In this document: positions 17,142 to 24,095 of the stretch, in pieces | How the letters are laid out: each line of letters opens with the position of its first letter | Numbering within the stretch: position 1 is the stretch's first letter | Assembly (NCBI GenBank): GCA_003427395.1 | Contig: BFEA01000069.1 | Coordinates: 3,683,937-3,708,031, forward strand | Origin: Chara braunii | Taxonomy: Eukaryota; Streptophyta; Charophyceae; Charales; Characeae | Length of the DNA: 24,095 nucleotides | Direction of reading: 5' to 3' | The notes under the pieces: generated by a model | The model's input: only the letters and a program-made list of their open reading frames with translations | Databases searched by the model: none | Told to the model about the DNA's origin: nothing | Position numbers and translations under genes: made by a program

Positions 17142-17730
17142 TTAGAGAATAAAAATTGGTGAGTGCGTAAACTCTTTTTTGACACCACCATCTTTGGCGT
17201 CGTTGGCGATTTTTGTTTTTTTGCCATAGCCAAATGCCCTTAATATTTATATATGTGTACTTCAGATAATAAAAAACTCATGAAAATATTTTCAAAAAAT
17301 AATAACATTGTTTAGGCCCCGAAATAAAGTAAAACAAAAACAACTGGTGAATGGGCAAGCACGTTTTGAGACCTTCATCTTTCAAGATTTTTCATTGTTT
17401 TTTGGTTGAGCAAAATGACTTCAAAATTTATAGGCATGTGCCTAACATTATAGGGAATTGACAAAAAACAAATCTGAAAAAGAAAGTTATTAGGGCTAAG
17501 TTTTTAGGTTGAGGTACGAAAATAGGTAGAAGTTCATTCGCAAACCGACATGTTACCACCAGGTAACAAAAGATGATAGAACCCAAAGCATCTGATTATG
17601 CTTACAAGTAAACGTGACATATATCATAGAACCAAAGCAAGCGACACATGTCGAGTTAATGGAGATTCCGTATCACACTCTCAACTATCTAACGGTATTA
17701 CCCGATATTTTTTTTTAAATTTTTTAATAG
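17142..17730. other. A/T-rich anonymous sequence
   Basis: No gene is recognisable. A short repeated phrase (ATAGAACCCAAAGCA at about 17577, ATAGAACCAAAGCA at about 17626) is present, together with many A/T runs. Confidence 0.5.
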
Positions 17731-17741
17731 TTTTTTTTTTT

Positions 17742-17780
17742 AGCACCATCTGCTGAAAACCGGGTTCAGCGTCCCTTGAA
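17742..17780. repeat. Copy 2 of the 36-bp motif shared with 2845-2880
   Basis: The segment runs from AGCACCATCTGCTG through CAGCGTCCCTTGAA and directly follows an 11-base T run. Read on the minus strand, the motif is immediately followed by poly(A). See 2845-2880 for the comparison. Confidence 0.6.
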
Positions 17781-17994
17781 TGCATCATTTCATCTTTTTT
17801 TAATGACACAAATTAAAAATCGGGCCCAATATCTACCATGAGATATTAAAAAGCATCAGAATACTGACTTCGACTAAAAATAGCTCGAAAGAAGTATGAA
17901 AGTAGTATGAAATTTCAAACGGGGACATGAATAGAACCTACTTCATTCCATGCACGGTTACCGTATCGATATTAAACTAAAAAAAAATCAAGTA

Positions 17995-18290
17995 ACACTT
18001 CCTCCAAGGAAGTGTGTTTACATAAAATATACTACGCCAGATCAGAAGAGAAAATAAATAGTTAAAAAACTATCTAAAGATAAACAAACTCTTTGTTTTT
18101 TATAAAAAATTCGACAACACTTTCCCTAGTAGGAAAGACCTTTATAATTTCTATTGATTTAAAAAAATTGGACTATCTCTAACGCAAATAATTTTGTAAT
18201 AATTTTTCTAAAACCCGCAGTTGAAGTAGAAATTTTGGCAGCATCTCCCCTATGGAAGGGAGCTTCTGAAATTCCTATTGACCTCAAAAG
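17995..18290. repeat. Diverged tandem repeat of about 123 bp, three units
   Basis: Similar blocks begin at 17995, 18117 and about 18241, so the spacing is 122 and 124 bases. Each starts with a short imperfect palindrome (CTTCCTCCAAGGAAG, TTTCCCTAGTAGGAAA, CTCCCCTATGGAAGGGAG). In the second and third units this is followed by related text (TTTCTATTGATTTAAAA and TTCCTATTGACCTCAAAA). The rest of each unit is A/T-rich and poorly conserved. Confidence 0.55.
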
Positions 18291-18299
18291 CTAGTTAAC

Positions 18300-18676
18300 A
18301 TCGTACCCAAAGCAGAGCATGCATACAAGACAATGCGCATATAAAAATTGACAACCACCTACCTACCGCTCAAGCAGAAGGCAAGCTTTAACATACTAAC
18401 CTATGAACCAAAGTATGAATATGAAAAAGACGAAATAAAATAACATCAAGATGGAATGTAAAAAGACAGAACCCGTGATATTTTATTTGAATTCATTTAT
18501 TCTTCGTGCAAAGTCAAACTCCCTCGATGTCCCGTATCCGATTTCGCTCCTCATTAATTTTACAAAAATAAGCAAACAATTAAGCACAGTTTAATGCACG
18601 TCAGACCTTTCAGAAACTAAATAAACATTCATTCAGGGCATCACTTCGCGACGAATGTCCAACCCATAACACCTAG
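18300..18676. other. Spacer between two tandem arrays
   Basis: A/T-rich sequence without a recognisable gene. I looked for further units at the 123-base spacing here and could not see any. Confidence 0.45.
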
Positions 18677-19150
18677 ACTTGTTTTGTCGCGCCCCTAGCC
18701 CGTATGTGAAAAAGTAACGCCACCACATACAACAAGTCGAAGCAATTCTTATTTTTCTCCACACTCACGCAAAGATGATTGTTTTACAAAACTCTGACTT
18801 GTTCCGCTCCGACCCTTGGTCCATGCTAAAAAGGTTTGCATAGGGTAAATTTTTTATCTTCAATTTAGACGAATAATACCTCACAATGCCTGTACCTGTT
18901 CCATCCCGACTCTAGGTCCACGTCTATAAGGCTCAAGGCAATGGACCATATGACAAACGAGAAAGCTTCGTGATACCCTAGGTCCATGAAGCGCATAACT
19001 ATATGAACAGCACGACGAAAAAAACAAAGCTTTGCAATACCCAGACCTGTTCCGTTCCAACCCTTGGCCCAAGCCTCCGTAACACAAAGCATAACGAACA
19101 ACTCGACAAAATAAATTACTTTCTCAAATCCACACAGATGATTGATCATG
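18677..19150. repeat. Diverged tandem array with a CTTGGTCCATG-type core
   Basis: Units begin at 18677 (ACTTGTTTTGTCGCGCCCCT), 18797 (ACTTGTTCCGCTCCGACCCT), 18894 (ACCTGTTCCATCCCGACTCT) and 19045 (ACCTGTTCCGTTCCAACCCT). Each is followed by a TAGGTCCA or TTGGTCCA-like core. A further partial unit (CCTAGGTCCATGAAGC) lies at about 18977. The first and last units also share their ends, a CACACTCACGCAAAGATGATTG-type stretch near 18760 and CCACACAGATGATTG near 19130. Unit length varies from about 70 to 150 bases. Confidence 0.6.
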
Positions 19151-19194
19151 ATTCACAAACATAATTACTTTACTTAGGTTCAAGGTTACCAGCC

Positions 19195-19228
19195 CGTACG
19201 TACGGAGGCCTTCGAACGGACCTCCGTA
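19195..19228. repeat. Hairpin TACGGAGG / CCTCCGTA
   Basis: Eight-base perfect arms (19201-19208 and 19221-19228) enclose a 12-base loop. CGTACG precedes the left arm. It lies just after the diverged array. There is no T run that would make it look like a terminator. Confidence 0.55.
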
Positions 19229-19229
19229 C

Positions 19230-21600
19230 ATTCGGGCGTTCGGGGTCTCGTTCTGGGTCCAAACCTGAAAGGGGTTCGGTCATCTGCCAAAACTTATTTC
19301 GACACCTCTCACTCTTCGAAAAGTTAGAGTAGCCGCGACGGCCGTGCATAGGTCACAAGCTCAACACCATCCCTTTTTGGGGCTGATTGATTCGGTAGGT
19401 GAGTTGGTATGCACTTTATAGCAGATTTCGGCTTCCGTGGTCACCATCCCTCTGTCTGTATTGGGCCACGCCCGTTGTGGTGTTTTGTTAGAGCACAGTT
19501 TGGAGCGGCATAGGGCGCTATGATGGACACCGCAGCTATACTGAGGTTCAAATCGTTCGTCGGACTTGGGTATAGGGGCGAAAGACAAACCCTGTTATCT
19601 ATAGCAGGTCTCCTTCGAAGTTCCCACAAGGTAGCTGGAGCTGTCGAATTGTATGCTCTAAGTCATTATGAGGTTCGTCAACACACCGGGCGCTGTGTGA
19701 GTACCAACATAGAGATGAGGGAGCTGGTCACTGAGACAAACGAAGGAAGAAGGGGCGAGCCTGACACGAATTTGCGGCTAATGCATTTGAAGATTGAGAT
19801 GACGACGACGAAGATGGAGGGAAAGAAGCGAGGGAGAGAAAGAGGTTATTGTCTCGTTCCTCTGCGGATTTAGGTAAATGAAGGGTCAGAGTTGGGGTTT
19901 TGGCATAGGGCGAGTTAGAAATTAGGGCGAGTTAGATGACGGGGTTAGATTTTGCAATGGGTTAGTGAGCTAGTCGGTGTATGAGAATGGAGACGCGCGG
20001 GGATGTTGAAGATAATAGATATGGTAAAGGAAAAAATCGACATATCTCTTCAGTTTTTAGGCTGATTTGGGTAAGGTAAGATTCTAAGTAGGGGTTTTAA
20101 AGTGTACGGAATGAGCTGGCTGCGTCAGAATTTTGATTTGAGCACTGGTTTTGACGGTAGGGCTTGTTAAGAGCTGCGCAAAGTGGCTCCGAGAGGAATG
20201 AATCTGACCGATTTCTAGCAGGAGATCCGTTCTGATTTCTTTTTCCTTTTTTTTTCTTACTTACCTAGTGATGGTACTTATCTCCCATGCGGAACCTTCC
20301 CTCAATCGTAATAGAAGTCTCCTTCTTGTCGTCGTGATCTGAGTTCTCCCTTCCCACAGTTTAGCTCCCCTCGTTTTGAATGAACTTGGCCGAGCAAACG
20401 ACCATGTACATTCGAATACAAGGTTTAACAATACAACGCTCGTGCTCACCGTTGAGGTTGATATTTAGCTTCCGCTGCCTGCCTTGCTAGATGGATGTAC
20501 CTGCTACCTGCAGTGGATGATTGAGGCTGTCGGGGCAATGTGTTTCCTCACCTTTCCTGCGGAGATTAAGTGTGTTTGCTCTGCTATCGATGGAGCTCAG
20601 GTAGCTTGAGTCCAGCTGTGGGGTTGGAAACTTACCTATCGACCAGTGCGTTGCTCGTTCCGAGAGAGGCACCTAGCTGTATTTCGGTGGAGGTTTCATT
20701 ACGATTTTGCTCCTATCGACAACGAGGAGAAAAAATCGATTGACAGGTTGAGTGGTTCGTTGGTCTCTTGACTGATTTCGGTCATTCAAGATGCCTCCGC
20801 GAAGCTCTGTTGGCGGGTGAATCGCATGGTGTGGTTGGATTCCGCGATGGAGGTGCAACTTGGATGCTCTATGAGCGGCATGCTGCACGTGGAGAAGGGA
20901 TGAACTCACTCGTACTCTAGCGGAAGGTTCATCCAGTCCTTTCATGCAGTACGGGCGCAGTCGGGATTGGAGTCCCGCTGATTGTAGTTGAGGCCCGTGC
21001 TTGGTTCTAAGTTGGTAGTACCGCCCCCTATTCCTTCCAGCATTGCATTCTGATAGGGAAGAAGGGGATTGCACGAGGAGAACAGTGATTCAGAAAGGAA
21101 GAAGCGGGGCATTAAGGAGGGAGGAGACATGCATACCTGGTGTGTAATTTGGATTTAGTGGTGTATCCTTCTATATTTTCGCGGAAGATTCGTGGCTGAA
21201 TGGCACCGATTGAGCCCGACAACGAACGAAGTGGAAGGCGAAACGAGGAACGATGTATCGTGGAGTCCGTAGTAGTTACAATGGTATCGTCAATCTTCGG
21301 CGCTTGTCCTCTCCCTAGCGTAGGCACTGAAAAGGGCGCCCTTGATCTGGCTGTGGTATTGGCCGGCTGCAGTCATCTTGTAAGAATGTGGCTAGCAAAA
21401 ATGACGAAAGAGAAAGTGAGGCTTATTGTAATGCCGACGTGAAAATTGTTCATCGAAAGTGGGAATGGGGGCGAACGACAATATCTGTGAGTTCTGTCCC
21501 TTCAAGCCTTACTTCTTCCATACTTACCTGAATTCTCAATTCCCCACCTTCGATCAGCAAGATCGACGGCCAGAAATGAAGAAGGGTTTATAGCGAAAAC
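19230..21600. other. Anonymous sequence, no gene recognised
   Basis: Several open frames of 60-130 codons exist on both strands (for example 19520-19873 plus, 20673-21074 minus). They overlap shadows of one another and show no known domain. A splice-interrupted host gene cannot be excluded by eye, but nothing supports one. Confidence 0.4.
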
Positions 21601-22147
21601 ATTGCTGTTTCGAAGTTTGGCAACAAAAATGTCGTCCGTTCAAAGTTTCCTTTGCAAAAATAGAGGTTTCGTTGCAGCTTTATCACGTTCCCATAGTTTG
21701 CCAACAAAAATACCGCCTTTTGCCAGTTTCACGGCAAAGGACCCCTAGGCCTCTGGCCTCAGCGTTCTGGCCTGAGGCACTCAGCGTTTTTTTTTTTTTT
21801 TTCGGGGCATGGCTGATGCATCTGGGCATGCCCACGGCCGAGATGCCTCGGCCACGGCCGCAAAAATAAATAAATAAATAAAAAACAAGAAAAGTGGCCA
21901 CGCCTCGGCCATGCCCCAGGGGAAAAAAAAGAAAAAAAAAGAAAAGAAAACAGAAAAGAAAAGAAAAGAGAAAAAAAGCTGAGTGCCTCAGGCCAGAACG
22001 CTGAGTCCCTGAGTCCCTGAGGCCAGGGGCCTAGGGGTCCTTCGCTGTGAACTATGGGAACGTGATAAAGCTGCAACGAAACCTCTATTTTTGCGAAGGA
22101 AACTTCGAACGGACGACATTTTTGTTGCCAAACTTCGAAACAGCAAT
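21601..22147. mobile_element. Fold-back (hairpin) element with long inverted arms
   Basis: The outer 98 bases at 21601-21698 and the reverse complement of 22050-22147 differ at two positions. Similarity continues inward past a roughly 30-base insertion in the left arm and a duplicated TGAGTCCC in the right arm. It takes in GACCCCTAGGCC, CTGGCCTGAGGCACTCAGC, a T run opposite an A/G-rich tract (21923-21976), and GGGGCATGGC opposite GCCATGCCCC. The loop region contains GGGCATGCCC, paired GGCCGAG/CTCGGCC and (AAAT)n. Ends read ATTGCTGTTTCG. No target-site duplication is clear. It encodes no protein. As a transcript it would fold into a very long double-stranded RNA. Confidence 0.85.
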
Positions 22148-22170
22148 ATTATTGAAATTAACCCAATGAA

Positions 22171-22214
22171 GAATCAGCGTAAGTGGGACTTGGAATCAGC
22201 GTAAGTGGGACTTG
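22171..22214. repeat. Exact 22-bp tandem duplication
   Basis: GAATCAGCGTAAGTGGGACT plus TG occurs twice head to tail (22171-22192 and 22193-22214), just outside the right end of the fold-back element. Each copy contains GCGTAAGT, a splice-donor-like word. Confidence 0.95.
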
Positions 22215-24052
22215 GCCCCGGCTCTGCTAGGCTTCGTTCCGTCCCTCCCTCTCTCTACCTACCGGTTTCACTCTCACTGCACCAGCGCAGCCGGCCGTAG
22301 CACCGCCCCGGCCCACACTTCGGACCATTTGATTTTCCGCTCTTCCTCTCAGAATACCCCTGGACCAGGAAATTTCGGAGAAATGGTTAAATATGGGCGA
22401 GAGTTTTTTCATACCCCCTACCAGGTGGTCCAGGCTCGTACGACTCCCGTGAGCACGACAGCGCAGGAACGACTCAACACGACGAACGCAGAGGTGGAGA
22501 AGGGCGACCACGATCAAGAAGAGATGAGCGTAGCCATGAGCCACTTCGACCACGAGCACGGGAATGAAGAACTATAACAGATGAGGACGTCAACGCGGGG
22601 CTTGGCCCCCTGCTTACCACATGTGTAAATAGAGGATGAAAAATCTTCGGCTAAAATGAGGGAAGGTACACCGCCATAAGCGTCGGAATTGTTGACGGCA
22701 AGGTAAATTCGTCGCCGTTACTCTGTTGCCCTGCTCCTACCTTGCCATGTTCTCCTCCTTGCCTTCTCTCGATTCTCCTCTCTCGTCTTTCGTCACCCTC
22801 CCTTCGAACGTACTTAGTCGACGCCGTCGTCCAGATTCATACAACGTGGGTCTCAATCGGTCTGCAGCAGCGAACAGACACAATCACAGCGCCTAGAGAG
22901 GGTGACCGTGGTGAAGAAGACCAGCACTCTCGAGGCGATAGGTGAGCTCCTCTCCCGCTTTCTGACCTTCGTTCCCCCAATCTCTCTCTCCCGTGATCTC
23001 CATTCCCCTCAATGTACGCAGCGATGTCCCTTGTCCAAAACGCTCTGATTCTCTTCGTCCCTCCTGTTCCCCCTTGTTTCCTCTTCGTTCCTCCCAATCT
23101 CCCCTTCGATCACTCACCCAGCTCCTCCCATCTCCTCACCTCATCGTGTTCCATTATTCGAAACGCACCTGGCTGCGAGTACGGCCAGGTTCGGATCAAC
23201 CGTACCGAAGCCCGATCACAAGGAAAGAAGACCACGACGACCACGCGCATCAACAGATTCGGGCGGCAGGTACGTTCGGCCGCGGCCATGCATCCCTCGC
23301 TCTGTTCTTTCTTCCCGCTGCACCCTGCCTTCGTGCACTCCTGTTCTCCCCGCTCTCCTACCACTAACTCGTCCGCAGCATCTCCCTCACTTCCTAGTTG
23401 GATACCTTTCAATGCTCCCGCCCATAATGTCGGGCAGGTACGTCCAACCCCAGCAGGATCCGAATGCAGTCGCGGCGAGACAACTGCGGCTTTCAGCAAA
23501 GCGACCACGGGACTGCCGAAATCGACCACAGAGAAGACGCACACAAATTGACACAATCACGATGAAGCGACGAACATCACCGCTTCATTGGCTACCGCCA
23601 ACAACCCCACCTTCGCCCTCTCCCTTAATCCGTCTTCCTTCTTCTTTTCCAGCCTCCCCCCTTCGTCTAGTCCGCTCCTCTCCTTCGCCATAGCCAAAAT
23701 GAAAGGTTTCGCTCAATGCACCGGGGCGCACCCCGCTGCCAGCATCATGCAATCAAAGCAGGGGGCGAGTGCCACTGGACGCAATCGCAGTGGAAAGGAG
23801 CATGGGTGCCGTCCGAAGGCGGGCACAAGCTTCCACATCCGAGGTAGAGGAAGGTCACATCTCAAGAATAGCGAAAGCGCCATGATGGGGAATCGGGCAG
23901 CACCACGAAGCAGGTAAGCAGCACTAGCGACTGGATGTGCAGTAGTGCAATTACAACCGTCACTCCGCAATCAGACGAGTGACGAACAAAATGAGAATGA
24001 ATCTTCTGCTAGAACAAGGGAAGATACGTCAACATCCTCCCCCCCCCCCCCC
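22215..24052 (+). other. Pyrimidine-rich region with possible splice donors
   Basis: Donor-like words occur at about 22940 (ATAG|GTGAGC), 23268 (GCAG|GTACGT), 23435 (GCAG|GTACGT) and 23912 (GCAG|GTAAGC). Each follows a purine-mixed block and each block is separated by C/T-rich DNA. This would fit exons of a plus-strand gene. However, no open frame in these blocks shows a domain, and I cannot define acceptors or a continuous product. A C run precedes the assembly gap at the end. Confidence 0.25.
22635..22675 (+). repeat. Degenerate direct repeat, copy 1 (copy 2 at 23996-24036)
   Basis: GATGAAAAATCTTCGGCTAA followed by a GGGAAGGTAC word resembles AATGAATCTTCTGCTAG with GGGAAGATAC at 23996-24036. 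About three quarters of the positions agree, with small gaps. Spacing is about 1.36 kb. Confidence 0.45.
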
Positions 24053-24095
24053 NCTTANNNCTTGTANNNACAAAACAACNGGCCAAACAGAAAAT
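24053..24095. other. Assembly gap zone with ambiguous bases
   Basis: N occurs at 24053, 24058-24060, 24067-24069 and 24080, directly after a long C run. This is probably the edge of reliable sequence, and nothing can be annotated here. Confidence 0.9.

Noticed and set aside
15824-17233. Phe-rich plus frame and Lys/Phe-rich minus frames that resemble each other
   Set aside because: The similarity comes from the shared T-bounded repeat and its homopolymers. The peptides are not credible proteins.
20950-20985. tRNA T-arm-like sequence CGGGATTGGAGTCCCG
   Set aside because: It forms a small stem, but the B-box consensus fails and no A box or acceptor stem is found at the right distance.

Overview
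The window looks like nuclear, repeat-rich, non-coding DNA of a eukaryote. There is no bacterial-style gene packing. Simple-sequence tracts and long homopolymers are frequent, several transposon classes are present, and unresolved bases occur at 4282 and from 24053 to the end. The main protein-coding remnant is an L1-type non-LTR retrotransposon (LINE) whose C-terminus carries the CCHC knuckle (zf-RVT type) typical of plant and algal LINEs. That makes a plant-lineage or streptophyte-alga genome my best guess, at low confidence. I recognise no intact cellular protein-coding gene, rRNA or functional tRNA.

Layout. At 1-90 there is a (CT)n(CA)n compound microsatellite. At 900-1100 there is a small nested inverted repeat. 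At 1263-1489 and 2083-2605 lie two related terminal-inverted-repeat (TIR) elements, both flanked by ATA. Between them at 1971-2052 sits a (GT)n(GA)n microsatellite, the reverse complement of the first one's composition. An A-rich tract (on the minus strand) at 2704-2756 may mark the 3' tail of the LINE. The LINE itself covers at least 4104-10027 on the minus strand, in the order ORF1, polyproline leader, APE endonuclease, reverse transcriptase, CCHC knuckle, proline-rich tail. It is dead: about nine reading-frame changes, several nonsense codons, an Asp-to-Asn change in the RT active-site box, and SSH in place of the endonuclease SDH triad.

From 10.1 to 15.8 kb the sequence is mostly anonymous, with a 12-bp minisatellite, a 20-bp tandem duplication next to a tRNA-like (possibly SINE) segment, and two TATA-like sites. 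From 15.8 to 19.3 kb is a dense repeat zone. It has two opposite-facing copies of a roughly 185-bp unit bounded by T/A runs, a mixed direct/inverted repeat cluster at 16264-16590, a roughly 123-bp diverged tandem array at 17995-18290, and a second diverged array at 18677-19150. At 21601-22147 is a very regular fold-back (hairpin) transposon with 98-bp outer arms differing at two positions. The last 1.9 kb is pyrimidine-rich, has several splice-donor-like sites, and contains a degenerate direct repeat near 22635 and 23996.

The elements do not form a pathway. The window reads as a graveyard of nested and neighbouring mobile elements. The observations most worth following are the two ATA-flanked TIR elements, the fold-back element, the paired T-bounded repeat, the two tandem arrays, and the motif shared between 2845 and 17742.
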